A stretch of DNA of 64,000 nt from Podarcis raffonei (Eukaryota; Chordata; Lepidosauria; Squamata; Lacertidae), in NCBI RefSeq assembly GCF_027172205.1, contig NC_070605.1:43053804-43117803 (forward strand), given 5' to 3'. Every line of letters begins with the position of its first letter. Positions within the stretch are counted from its first letter, which is position 1. Below are positions 1 through 10,885 of this stretch, piece after piece. The position numbers were made by a program, and so were the translations under genes. Below the pieces are notes generated by a model, which saw only the letters and a list, made by a program, of their open reading frames with translations, was not told where the DNA came from and did not search any database.

Positions 1-120
1 GCTGCCATTTCTTCATTTTTTGCCTACTTGCTCCATACTGTATTTTGCAGTTAGGAGAATCAGGAAGTACTGGTGAATGTCACAAGAGGAACAGATACAG
101 GTGGATCATTTTCCTCAGTA

Positions 121-364
121 CAGTGGTACCTCGGGTTAAGAACTTAATTCGTTCCAGAGGTCCATTCTTAACCTGAAACTGTTCTTAACCTGAAGTACCA
201 CTTTAGCTAATATGGGGACTCCCGCTGCCACCGCGCCACCGGAGCACAATTTCTGTTCTCATCCTGAAGCAAAGTTCTTAACCTGAGGTACTATTTCTGG
301 GTTAGCAGAGTCTGTAACCTGAAGCATCTGTAACCTGAAGCATATGTAACCCGAGGTACCACTG
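121..364 (+). mobile_element. Pogo/Tigger-like MITE, copy 1
   Basis: Begins CAGTGGTACCTCGGGTTA, ends with the inverted GAGGTACCACTG, and sits between TA dinucleotides, as Tc1/mariner-pogo elements do. About 240 bp, no coding capacity. Next to the right end are three copies of a roughly 16-bp subterminal unit (TCTGTAACCTGAAGCA). Confidence 0.8.
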
Positions 365-1106
365 TAGTTTTAGAAAGCCTTCGTAGCAGTGGAGGCTGTT
401 CCACTGCCTACTGGGGCACAGTCCTCCCAAGGAGAAGGTCAAGCAATTTGTTTTGTTTTGGTTTTTCCCCTCCTAGGATCTTAAAGCCACACACTCTTTC
501 CTGTTCCACACACGTTATGCTTCTATTAGAACGCTCTACAAACATGTCTGTCAATCAAGTCTCTGCAGCATTCAGCAAACCCTAATCCAAAAGTACAGCT
601 ATAGCCAAGAGGATACCCCGCCCCTTAGGTTTCTGAGCAGAAAAGCTATGTGAAAGTTTTAGTATCTGTAAGACTGCCACAGTTTCAGCCCCAGTTGTGC
701 AGGTTTCACCTGCCTCTTGTTATAAGAAAACTCCAGCAACTCTGTAAGATAAGGGAGGGCTGTTTTATGATCCGTCCTGAGTATACACAGAATTGTTTCC
801 TTATAGGCCGCGCCTCCAAATAGCTCACAGTCATTCTTTGTAGCTAGCAAAGAGAAAGGTGTGGTTGCAAGTTTAAGTAACTTATTTTTTCATTCATGTT
901 TCTTAAGAGAGATCGATGGACGGAGTGTGAGTATATTTTTGTAATATTGATTTTTATTTAATCATTTGCAATTATTTTTGTGACCGGGAAGGAGGATTGG
1001 GAGGGAAAGTGGTGGGAAACTTCTGTGTGTGTTAACTGGAGCTGTAGGGTTTGTGTGTGTCTATTATGTCTTTATTTCATAAAATGTATACACTGCTTGA
1101 TTGTAA
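365..1106. other. Non-coding, nothing recognised
   Basis: A 63-codon minus-strand frame at 659-850 has no recognisable domain, splice partner or composition to support it. Confidence 0.5.
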
Positions 1107-1565
1107 AAAACAACAACAACAACCCTCAAAGCGGTTTACATAATATAAAACAGTTAAAATACTGAAACAGATTTAATCTACCTCAACTTCCTTAGCATCT
1201 GGGTAGATTTGTTTAAACAGGAATGTTTTTAGCAGGGGCTTAAAAGAGTACAGTGAAGGATCCTGCTTGATTTCAATAGGCAGGGAGTTCCAAAGTGCAG
1301 GTGCTGCCACATTGAACAAGTTCTTACAAATGCAGAACGAGTATTATGTGGCACCTGTAGTAGTGCCAGTACCGTTAATTGAAGCCGTTGACTGGGCACA
1401 TGTGTGGTACAGCAATCTTGTAGGTAAACTGGTCTCAAGTTTGTTACGGGCTTTATATGCTAATAGTAACACCTTGAATATGGCCCAGTAGCAAATTGGC
1501 AACCAATGCAGATCTCTGAGCACGGGTATTACATGCTGACAAGGCCTCACTCCTGTCAGCAACCG
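1107..1565 (-). mobile_element. L2/CR1-type LINE 3' fragment, antisense
   Basis: The minus strand encodes the C-terminal reverse-transcriptase tail (HVIPVLRDLHWLPICYWAIF), then a 3' UTR ending CTTTGAGGGTTGTTGTTG. 5'-truncated. It abuts a sense copy of a related LINE on its right, so the two 5'-truncated ends face each other. Confidence 0.75.
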
Positions 1566-1574
1566 TGCACTAAC

Positions 1575-2209
1575 TGTGCCCAGGGCAGCTGTCTACCAGC
1601 TCCATCTGGTATGCAGGCTGAGACCCTACCTGCCCGCAGACTGTCTCACCAGAGTGGTGCATGCTCTATGTATCTCCCGCTTGGACTACTGCAATGCACT
1701 CTATGTGGGGCTACTTTTGAAGGTGACCCAGAAACTACAACTAATCCAGAATGCGGCAGCTAGAATGGTGACAGGAAGTGGCCATCAAGACCATATAACA
1801 CCAGTCCTGAAAGAACTACATTGGCTCCCAGTACATTTCCAAGCACAATTCAAAGGGTTGGTACCTGAAGGAGTGTCTCCATGCCTATCGTTCAGCTTGG
1901 ACACTGAGGTTCAGCTCCGAGGGCCTTCTGGTGGTTCCCTCACTGTGAGAAGTGAGGTTACAGGGAACCAGGCAGAGGGCCTTCTTGGTAGTGGCGCCCA
2001 TCCTGTGGAACATCCTCCCATCAGGTGTCAAGGAAATAAACAACTATCTGACTTCTAGAAGACATCTGAAGGCAGCCCTGTTTGGGGAAGTTTTTAATGT
2101 TTGAGGTTTTATCGTGTTTTTAATATTCTGTTGGGAGCTGCCCAGAGTGGCTGGGGAAACCCAGCCTGATGGGTGGGGTATAAATAATAAATTATTATTA
2201 TTATTATTA
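1575..2209 (+). mobile_element. L2/CR1-type LINE 3' fragment, sense
   Basis: Encodes the reverse-transcriptase C-terminus (SRLDYCNALYVGLLLKV, then LQLIQNAAARMVTG and LKELHWLPV), then the typical 3' end GCCCAGAGTGGCTGGGGAAA and an ATT-repeat tail. The frame breaks down after the WLPV motif. 5'-truncated. Confidence 0.8.
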
Positions 2210-2746
2210 CAGTCATACCTCTTCATGTTGCAGATTTTCAGGTTACGAACGCGGCAAACCCGGATGTGTATACTTCTGGGTTTCGCCAAACACGCAGAAG
2301 CACTCTCTCATGCTTCGCGCTTGCGCAGAAGCACTGCTCTAGTTGTGGACTTTTTGGGGTGCAAACAGCACCCTGGAACAGATCGTGTCCGCAACTAGAG
2401 GTAAAGGTAAAGGGACCCCTGACCATTAGGTCCAGTCGTGGCTGACTCTGGGGTTGCGGTGCTCATCTCGCTTTATTGGCCAAGGGAGCCGGCGTACAGC
2501 TTCTGGGTCATGTGGGCAGCATGACTAAGCCGCTTCTGGCAAACCAGAGCAGTGCACGGAAACCTATTTATCTACTTGCACTTTGACGTGCTTTCGAACT
2601 GCTAGGTGGGCAGGAGCTGGGACCGAACAACGGGAGCTCACCCTGTCATGGGGATTCAAACCGCCGACCTTCTGATCAGCAAGTCCTAGGCTCTGTGGTT
2701 TAACCCACAGCGCCACCCGCATCCCCTGCAACTAGATGTACCACTG
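2210..2746 (+). mobile_element. Pogo/Tigger-like element interrupted by a SINE
   Basis: Begins CAGTCATACCTC after TA in the ATT tail of the preceding LINE and ends GATGTACCACTG before TA. Its middle is split by an antisense Sauria-type SINE at 2400-2727. Without the SINE and its duplicated site it would be about 200 bp. Confidence 0.7.
2400..2727 (-). mobile_element. Sauria-type tRNA SINE, antisense, nested
   Basis: Minus strand starts with the tRNA-like head (GGTGGCGCTGTGG and a box B near AATCC) and ends at the GGGTCCCTTTACC tail. Flanked by a perfect 9-bp target duplication, GCAACTAGA, at 2391-2399 and 2728-2736, inside the Tigger-like element. Confidence 0.85.
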
Positions 2747-2748
2747 TA

Positions 2749-3257
2749 TTATTAACTGCAGCTTTGGAATCAGGCACATAGAGTGCATTGCAGTAATGAA
2801 GACTTGAAGTAACTAGCATATGAGCTACTGTGGCAATGCTTTCCTGGTCTAGCAGTGGCCGTAGCTGTTGAACCAGCTGCAGTTGGTAAAAGGCACTTTT
2901 AGTCACTGAGACTACCTGAGCTTCCAGTGACAGAGCTGGATCCAGGAGCACCCCCAAATTGAGAACCTTCTCCTTCAGAGGAAGTGCAACCCCATGCAGG
3001 AAAGGCAACTGACCAATTTCTCACATATGGGAACTTCTGATTCGCAGTGCCTCCATCTTCATGAGATTCAAGCTCAGCGTTCTTTTTCTCATCCATTTCA
3101 TCACTGTCTCCAGGCAATAGCCCAGCCTCTCCTGATGCAAAAGTTATGAAGAATTACATCTGAGTACCATCAGCATACTGATGGCACCTCACCCCAAAAC
3201 GCCTAGTGATATTTCCCAACAGCTTACTGTAGATATTAAATAGCACTGGAGATAAGA
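2749..3257 (-). mobile_element. L2/CR1-type LINE internal fragment, antisense
   Basis: The minus strand holds reverse-transcriptase blocks: LSPVLFNIYSKLLG, HQYADGTQM (degenerate YADDTQLY), VLNLGVLLDPALSLEAQV, and LHYCNALYV. The frame is broken more than once. Truncated at both ends, with a Tc1 terminus immediately to the right. Confidence 0.75.
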
Positions 3258-3259
3258 TA

Positions 3260-3281
3260 CAGTGAGGGAAAAAAGTGTTTG
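3260..3281 (+). repeat. Isolated Tc1 terminal repeat
   Basis: CAGTGAGGGAAAAAAGTGTT after TA (3258-3259), matching the first 22 bases of a Tc1-type terminus. It then runs straight into unrelated sequence. Confidence 0.6.
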
Positions 3282-3495
3282 CCTCAGCCACCAAAATACC
3301 TTGGGTCAGCCCTGTTCTAAGTAGACATGCATAGATTTATGCTGTAAGTAAAACGGAAAACAGATAATAGCAGTAATAAAATGAAACTCAGTGATTATGG
3401 TATTTACTATATTATAGGTGGACTTGTGGGACAGTTAAAATAAAACAGCCTGAGGGACAGATCAAGGGCTATTGGCAGTCAGGGTGTCTAAATTA
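3277..3495 (+). repeat. 219-bp recent duplicate, copy A
   Basis: Aligns without gaps to 24556-24774 in the same orientation, with four mismatches in 219 bases (two of them in the first 10). The first 40 bases include the end of a hAT-like element (GGGTCAGCCCTG); the rest is not a repeat I recognise. Confidence 0.9.
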
Positions 3496-3925
3496 CAGTG
3501 AGGGGGGAAAGTATTTGATCCCCTGCTAAATTTGCCCGTTTGCCCTCTGTCAAAGAAATGACCGGTCCATAATTTTAATGGTAGGTTTATTGTAGCTACG
3601 AGAGACAGAATAACAACAGGAAAACCCCCCCAAAAAACCAGAAGACAGAAGTCAGAGATTGATGATCATTATAATGAGTGAAATAAGTATATCAACCAGC
3701 CAGATGTCAGACTACCTGGTATCTTCACTGTATGTAACCAGCTGAGATTAGAAGTACCTGCTGTAAGGGAGAGGTCTTACCTGTAATCCCAGCTTGTTAC
3801 GGTACCTGTACAAAAGACACCTGTCGACAGAAGCAATCAATCCAGCAGATTCCAAAGTAGTCATTTCTTCATCAGAGGGCAAATGGCCAAATTAGCAGGG
3901 GATCAAATACTTTCCCCCCTCACTG
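3496..3925. mobile_element. Non-autonomous Tc1 element
   Basis: Inverted termini CAGTGAGGGGGGAAAGTATT at the left and the reverse complement ending CCCCCCTCACTG at the right. The left half matches the 3' non-coding end of the Tc1 copy at 17143-17758, inverted. No transposase frame. TA is present on the left but not on the right. Confidence 0.8.
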
Positions 3926-4104
3926 AAGGTTCAATGCGCAGCAAGATGCGTTTACCACATTTTGAAGCAAATGAAGTAAGACGCTGAATTTAAAGATGGA
4001 TGCCCCTTAAGACTGTTAAATTCACAGCCTAAAATTATTTAACTGAACCACTTGGTGCAGGCTGGGCCATTAGAGCAAACTTTGTGTGGGACTTTGAATT
4101 TTTT

Positions 4105-4165
4105 TGCAGGGCCAACCTGCCCATGAGGTGGTCTGAGGCAGCTGCCTCAGGTGGCAGAATCGTAA
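4105..4165. repeat. hAT-like repeat fragment
   Basis: Shares the GCCTCAGGTGGCAG core and the GGGCCAaCC terminus with the copy at 24397-24594. Fragment only. Confidence 0.4.
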
Positions 4166-4715
4166 GGGATTCTGGTTTATTTTTCTGCTGCAACTTCTTT
4201 TGTTGTTTGTATCAATTTATTGATGGTTGCTTGAATTAGGATTTATTTTTAATCCCGTGAGCTGCTTTCAGTTTAACAGATAACGAGGATGTTATCATTT
4301 TTATTTCATTTTATTTTAGTAACAAGGGCAACCTGATAAAATAAGGATCTACTATCAGTTTGAGTAACTGTCCTGCTGGCAACATTTCTAAGAGATCCCA
4401 CAAGTACTGCTAAGAAGGCTCAATTTCCAAGAATGATATATAATTTTCCAAATGGCTTCTATTTTCCATTGTTTGTTTGATTTAAAGAGAGAAGATGAAA
4501 ACTTTCTCAGGCATGCTGGATGGTTTAAGCATCTTCCTCTTTTGCTAAACCAGTGTTCTTCCTCTTTTTAGCCTGTGACATGTCAGCTCCTTAGGAAATA
4601 AAGTCTTAACCTTTAGATTTCCAACCAGTTCCTCTGAATTTTAAAAGAAACCATTCCAGTGGTTTTAATGGCCTTTAGTGCCTTTACAGCATCCTTCAAG
4701 GTTTATAAAATAAAA

Positions 4716-5040
4716 GCATAGAATTTCAGAGTTGAAGGGACCCCAAGGGTCATCTAGCCCAACCCCCTGCAATGCAGGCATCTCAACTGGATCGTACATG
4801 ACAGATGGCCATCCAGCCTCTGCTTAAAAGGCTCCAAGGAACAAGTGTCCACCACCTCTCCTGGAAGTCTGTTGCACTGTTGAACAACTTTTACTCTCAG
4901 AAAGGTATTTCTGATGTTTAGTCGGAATCTCCCTTCTTGGAACTTGAAGCCATTGCTTGAGCTCCTAGCCTTTGGAGCAGAAGAAAGCAAGCTTGCTCCA
5001 TCCATCAACATGTGCTCCAAATGTTTGAAGTTAGTAAGGG
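4716..5040 (-). mobile_element. CR1 LINE 3' end, antisense
   Basis: The minus strand encodes the CR1 reverse-transcriptase tail (CNRLPGEVVDTCSLEPFKQR), then the 3' UTR whose last part reads on the plus strand GCATAGAATTTCAGAGTTGA. 5'-truncated. Confidence 0.8.
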
Positions 5041-5378
5041 TAATCCCTAGTATTTACTGGTCTTTGTCCTTTGTAAAGCACTATCACTATTTTGTTATTC
5101 TTTTTTACTTTTTAGACAAATGCTAGGGGTGCATTTGAAAATGATGCTGCCAATAGAGGCTTTCCTTCTGAAGCAAATAGCATAGGGGATATTTTCATCC
5201 TGATTAAGGCAAGGAGTTAAATTGTAAAACTTTATCTCTCCATCCTTCACAGCTCCAATATTGTTTGGGCTCTCATTGCTGCATTTTTTTAAAAAAAAGT
5301 TTGTTAATTGCATTCATGCAATCAGTGTCATGTTGTGTTTGGCCCTATGTACCTGTGCACTAGAGCATTCAAATTTCA

Positions 5379-6403
5379 TTATTATTATTTTTTATAAAAT
5401 TTTTATTGGTTTTTTTTTTTATAATATTTTTATTAAACAATTTTTATATTAATACAGACAAAACATACATAAACAAACAACAAACAATAACAGAACAAAA
5501 AACAGGTACCATTTCATATCCTAATTTCTTTAAGCTTTCTTCCTCGACTTCCTCTTGCCTCCCGTTTCTGTATTCCAAATTCTTATAATTATTCAGCGAA
5601 TCTTCCCTTATTTTACTATAAATTTATGTTAATCATCCTTATTCTCTTTGTCTTAACCATTACTAATAGTAACCATTTATTTTAATCCAACATCATTTTA
5701 ACTGTCATTAAGTTTGTAGTATTTCTTTAAATAGTCCTTGAACTTTTTCCAATCTTCTTCCGCCGCTTCTCTTCCCTGGTTTCGGATTCTGCTCGTCATT
5801 TCTGCCAGACCCATGTAGTCCATCACCTTCATCTGCCATTCTTCCAGTGTGGGTAGATCCTGTGTCTTCCAGTACTTTGCAATAAGTATTCTAGCTGCTG
5901 TTGTAGCATACATAAAAAAAGTTGTATCTGTCTTTAACACCCCCTGGCCGACAATACCCAAGAGAAAGGCCTCTGGTTTCTTGGGGAAAGTATATTTAAA
6001 TACCTTTTTCAATTCATTGTAAATCATTTCCCAGAATGCCTTAATCTTCGGGCACGTCCACCAGAGGTGAAAGAATGTACCTTCCTTTTCCTTACATTTC
6101 CAACATTTATTGTCAGGCAAGTGGTAGATCTTTGCAAGCTTGACTGGGGTTATGTACCACCTATAAATCATTTTCATTATATTTTCTCTTAAGGCATTAC
6201 ACGCCGTAAACTTCAACCCGGTGGAAATTTTTATTGGTTTTTCAACATATAATATAAAACAATACAGAAGACAAACACAAACAAACAAACATATAAACAT
6301 GTATAATTTCATAAATTTTTTCATGTACCCAATTTCAGCGACTTCCCCATGCCTCCCTTTTCTGCATCCCTGTTTTGAACTTTTTTTTTCAGCAACCCCT
6401 GGT
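5379..6403 (-). mobile_element. L1 LINE insertion carrying two L1 3' ends
   Basis: Flanked by a perfect 19-bp target duplication (CTAGAGCATTCAAATTTCA) at 5360-5378 and 6404-6422. On the minus strand it reads: a truncated L1 3' UTR (6403-6225), then, without a poly(A) tail, the C-terminal part of a second L1 ORF2 (KFTACNALRENIMKM; the zinc-knuckle block [19 protein letters not shown]; ends YYKLNDS), then that copy's 3' UTR. Both 3' ends share CCAATAAAAATTT. Confidence 0.85.
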
Positions 6404-6628
6404 CTAGAGCATTCAAATTTCAGTCCCATCCTAAGAGTAGGAAGTGAATGAATGGAGTGTGCACTGAGGTCAACTGCACACAAAAATAGCACACCTGTGG
6501 ACTATTTCCCCTCCTGCTCATAACCACCTATACTGATAGTAAATGTCCCTATGTATGTTCAGATTGTAGCTGTTCTGTAATAAATTCACCCAGCTCTGAT
6601 GGAAAACATCGTGTTAAACATTCTTAAA

Positions 6629-6734
6629 GTAAAAAATAAGTGGAACTGTCAGTTTAACATATAACAACAACAAAAACAAAGGTAAAAAATAAGCGGAACT
6701 GTCAGTTTAACATACAACAACAAGAAGAACATTT
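6629..6734 (+). repeat. Two-copy 53-bp tandem duplication
   Basis: Units starting GTAAAAAATAAGTGGAACTG at 6629 and GTAAAAAATAAGCGGAACTG at 6682, with few differences apart from the CAA-rich ends. Confidence 0.8.
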
Positions 6735-7641
6735 AGGTGCAAATTATCAAAGGCACAAATATAGGGTGGGGGAGACAGGGTGGCAGAAGTAAATGCGAAA
6801 TGGATTTTAGTTTATCATCACAAACAGATTATGAGGTTGGTTTTCTCTCTCCTCTTCCCCCACCCATATATACTGATCTAGTAGAATTAAAATGGGTTCC
6901 CTTTAATTTGTATTGTTTTAAACAGGGTCCCCAAAAACCACTGTCATATCATACCTTGCAGTGGTAGATTGCCAAGTAAACTCAGCACCACAAAACCTTT
7001 ATCCAAGGCATGGACCCTCCTCTTGGAACTTAGTGACTTTTAGATAGGGTGGCAATAAACCCACAGATTAAGAGTTGAAATTATCTGTTTTACCAGTCCC
7101 AACACAATTCTGCATGCCCCCACCCAATTTCTGCGGCACCTCACATTCCTCCCCTCCAATCTCTTCCCAGGTCACTTTACCACCCCACCCCCAGTTTCCC
7201 AGATTGGGGTCCTCTTTCATCCCTTCTCCCCTCTCAGTAGCTCCACTTTCTGTTCAGCTTCCCAAGGTGCCAATCGGAGCCTTGAAAAGCAGATAGACTT
7301 GAAAGAGAAAATGAGAAACAGAATTATTCCTCCAACTTCTTCCTTCAACTCTACGTACTTTTGAGAGCAGTGAGTGGGAGGAGGTAACCACATTTGCCAC
7401 TGTAGGGGAGAATGATCTGGGGGGGAAGGGTAGGCTCCAAGGCTTTGTAGATGGCAGGGAAAGTCCTCATGATGCCATGTTGGATACCCCAGTGAGCCAA
7501 TCAGAAGCAGTGTTACACCAGAATGGGCAACATTTCTTATTCACCATGTATGACTAAGTGATTCAGGCCTTTGGTCTCTACTAGACCCCAGGAATAGGGA
7601 ACATCATCTAAAGAACATTTGTCATTTGTGTATAATTAGTA
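6735..7641. other. Non-coding, nothing recognised
   Basis: Proline-rich short frames (7075-7296) follow CCC-rich low-complexity DNA and do not look like a protein. Confidence 0.5.
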
Positions 7642-7859
7642 CAGTGGTACCTCCGGTTAAGAACTTAATTCATTCTGGAGGTCCGTTCTTAACCTGAAAC
7701 TGTTCTTAACCTGAGGTACCACTTTAGCTAATGGGGCCTCCCGCTGCTGCCGCCGTGTGAATTCTGTTCTCATCCTGAAGCAAAGTTCTTAACCCGAGGT
7801 ACTATTTCTGGGTTAGCAAAGTCTGTAACCTGAAGTGTCTGTAACCCGAGGTACCGCTG
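7642..7859 (+). mobile_element. Pogo/Tigger-like MITE, copy 2
   Basis: Same family as 121-364, between TA dinucleotides, with only two subterminal units. A Sauria SINE starts six bases after its right end. Confidence 0.8.
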
Positions 7860-7864
7860 TATAT

Positions 7865-8256
7865 GGGATGTGGGTGGCGCTGTGGTCTAAACCACTGGGC
7901 CTCTTGGGCTTGCTGATCAGAAGGTCAGCGGTTCGAATCCCCACGACGGGATGAGCTCCCACAGCTCTATCCCAACTCCTGCCAACCCAACAGTTCATAA
8001 GCATGCCAGTGCAAGTAGATAAATAGGTACCACTGCTGCTGGAAGGTAAACGGCGTTTCTGTGCACTCTGGCTTTCATCACGGTGTTCCATTACACCAGA
8101 AGCGGTTTAGTCATGATGGCCACAAGGGCTGGAAAGCTGTCTGTGGACAAACACCAGCTCCCTCGGCCTGAAAGTAAGATGAGCTCCGCACCCCATAGTC
8201 TCCTTTGACTGGACTTAACTGTCCAGGGGTCCTTTACCTTTACCTTTTACCTTACA
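7865..8256 (+). mobile_element. Sauria-type tRNA SINE, sense
   Basis: Head GGGATGTGGGTGGCGCTGTG, box-B-like GGTTCGAATCC, body with AAGTAGATAAATAGGTACC, and tail CCAGGGGTCCTTTACCTTTA. Close to full length, mildly diverged. Confidence 0.88.
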
Positions 8257-10744
8257 CACTGCCACATCTTGCTAGAAATAGAAAGGCAAACAGAAATGTA
8301 AAGCCTTTAAAAGTTTTAGAGGGAAGTAAAGAAGCTGAAGAACACTAATCCATTTTCCAGTTTTTCAAAACATAAAAGGGACCAGATGGGGAAAGGCCTA
8401 CATTGCAAGTTCTCCTCACCAGTCTTGAAGAAATGGGTGTACCCCTCCTTCCCAGATTGGAAAGGCAATGGATGAAGAAAAACTGCTTTGTCAGAGTTGC
8501 TGTGACAGGAGAGGAAAATAAACAGTACTCTGTTCAAATAATACCATTTGGCCAAGCTAGGTAATGAAAAGGCACCACCCAGCTACAGTATCACTTGGGG
8601 ATTCCCATTTAAAGAAAAAAGTCAAGTGAACATTACTGGGTCTGGCCAAATGTTTCAATGGCAACTGGAGGTGGGGAGTGGAAGAGAGAAAGACAAAGCT
8701 AATGTTCATGTCCATAAAAGCAAACGCTGAAAAAATATATCCCCATATCAAAATCTGCAGGAATAAACACAACATAATTAAACCACAGAACATCAGCCCA
8801 AAATATTTTGCTGCTTCTAGAGAAGGGGGAGGGGGAGCACAAGATGTATAGAAGCTGAATGGACCAGCCTTTGAGCCTTACCTCAACCCTGGTGATAAGA
8901 GCAGCAGGCCTCAAACGTGCCTTGTGGCAACAGAAGAAAATGGCTGGGCAGATCAGGATGAGCCCCACTAATGAGCTGATACACTATTTAGGTAGTTTAT
9001 AACCTGCTCATTATTGAAATCAGTCCCAGAACAAGTGTACAATAGACAATAAAGCAAAACAACATGAGAATTCAAACCACCACAACAAATCACATTTATA
9101 TCACCACCCTGCAAGAGTGACAAAACATCTATCCAAATGGCCAAGTAAAAAAAGTAAATTGGTTGCACTAACAGAACACAAAACCAGTGGGGAGGAAGGG
9201 GGTGGAGGGGGTGGTCTGCCCTGGGTGTCATCACTGAGGGGGGTGACAAAATGAGTTTAAAATAAAAATTGGGCTCACAAAACTTTTTAGGAGTGATGTG
9301 GTGGCTTAGGCGCCTGCAGATTCCACGCTGCCTAAAACGGCAGTGTGGGACTTGCGTCTGCCTACTGCCTCTCCCTCAGCCACCCAAAAGCTGAGGGGGA
9401 GGCGGCGAAGAGGCTCCAAGCATTGGAGAGACTTGCCCTGCCCCCTGCTGCCGGACACACACACCCCACACCAGGCACCTGAGCGGATAGCTATGTACTC
9501 TTACCTTGAGCTCCTTGAGGGTGGAAAAGGTGGCCCATAAACAAATTGTTGCAAGGTGATAGTTTATGAATAGGGAAGCTCTTCTTAATGTGCAATAAGC
9601 CTATCTGATGATGACATAATTTTGAAATAAAGAAGTAAAGGCCAGAATATGGCGAGTGAGTTGTGTTGCATGCCACCCCAATCTCGGAGCAGCATGAGAT
9701 TCCAGAGGTTCTGGGTGTTTACTCAGGTTCACGTTTCCTTTGGACAGCAGAGACTGAGGTATCTTTATTTACACTTCTACATACCACCTGAGCCTACAGT
9801 GGAGGGGTTCACAGCATTAGCACCCCCTGACTCTGCCCCCCACCTCTCTGCCTTTCTAGCCTGCAGCTTTTGCATCCAGCTTCTAGCTCATATTATTCGA
9901 CTCTCAACTCTGGCCTTTTCCTTTCTAACAAACAGTTGAAGGAGGAAGGTCCAGCCCTTTGCCTTCTGGCACAGAGCCACTCCTTTTGTCCCGTTATCGG
10001 CCCATGCTTTGTGGGCCATTGCCAGGCTGGCCTAGAAATGAAAGTGGGATGGGATTCCATTTATTAGCACCACTCCTACATTTAGTCCATTAATATTTGT
10101 TTCTTAGCCCATTTTAGAAACTTAGGGATCCTGCCAGGGATCCTGCTGAATGCCCGTGTGCTACCACAGATTATCAATCTAGCCTGCTCCTCTGTTACTC
10201 TAATGATATGGAAAGTGCTGGACAAGGATTGAAAGTTTTTGATTTTTTTTTCCGACGGCAGAAAGGGGAAGTTGTGGGGGTGGTGACATTTGGCTTGTCT
10301 TAAAGTCATGTAGCTCATCTTTCTATGCAATCACAGGTTAAGAACGAACTACTTAGAGGAGCTTTCTGTTGCGTGGGACATAGCCAAATTAAGATTAGTA
10401 TTTATACCAATCACTGAAGGAAGAGGCATATATCTGGAAGGCAAATCATCATTCTCTGGTTCCTGCTTACTGTAAGTTGACGGCGAAGGACCCTCTTCCT
10501 TCCTTTTTCTTAATTTGCTAAGTTACAGTGCAGACTGATTAGATAGATTGTTTCTTATGAGACTGGCATAAGCGGGGAGTTAAAGTTCATTTAGTTTTAG
10601 TTTTCTTGACTCTTTCGCCCCACATCTTTTTGCCTTAAGAGAAGGCTGGTATGGTGAGAAATGACAGGAAAACCGGAGGGGGTTGGGCAAACGGTCAGAT
10701 GGGGTACTGAAAGAGGAATTTTGCATGGCTGCATACAAACAATG

Positions 10745-10885
10745 CAATTGAAGCACATTTAAAGCACTTTTTCTTCAAAGAATCCTGGGAGCTATAGTTT
10801 GTTAAGGGTGCTTGGGATTTTTGCTGCGTAAGGAGTAAACTACATTCCCAGGATTCTGAGGGGGGGGTGCTTTAAATGTATGGTA
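10745..10885. mobile_element. Small palindromic MITE
   Basis: Left arm GCACATTTAAAGCAC and AAAGAATCCTGGGAG; right arm the inverse, CCCAGGATTCT and GTGCTTTAAATGT. No coding sequence. hAT-like by appearance. Confidence 0.55.

Noticed and set aside
1576-2058. 160-codon plus-strand frame as a host gene
   Set aside because: L2/CR1 reverse-transcriptase C-terminus; its last part is out of frame.
4716-5040. Small protein-coding gene on the minus strand
   Set aside because: The NRLPGEVVD block is the CR1 reverse-transcriptase C-terminus.
5698-6492. 264-codon minus-strand frame as a host gene
   Set aside because: It is the C-terminus of L1 ORF2 joined to another L1 3' UTR inside one insertion.
10398-10471. 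CD80 non-coding first exon
   Set aside because: A TATA-like sequence and a good donor are there, but no conservation or transcript evidence can be judged from sequence alone, so it is not listed as a feature of its own.
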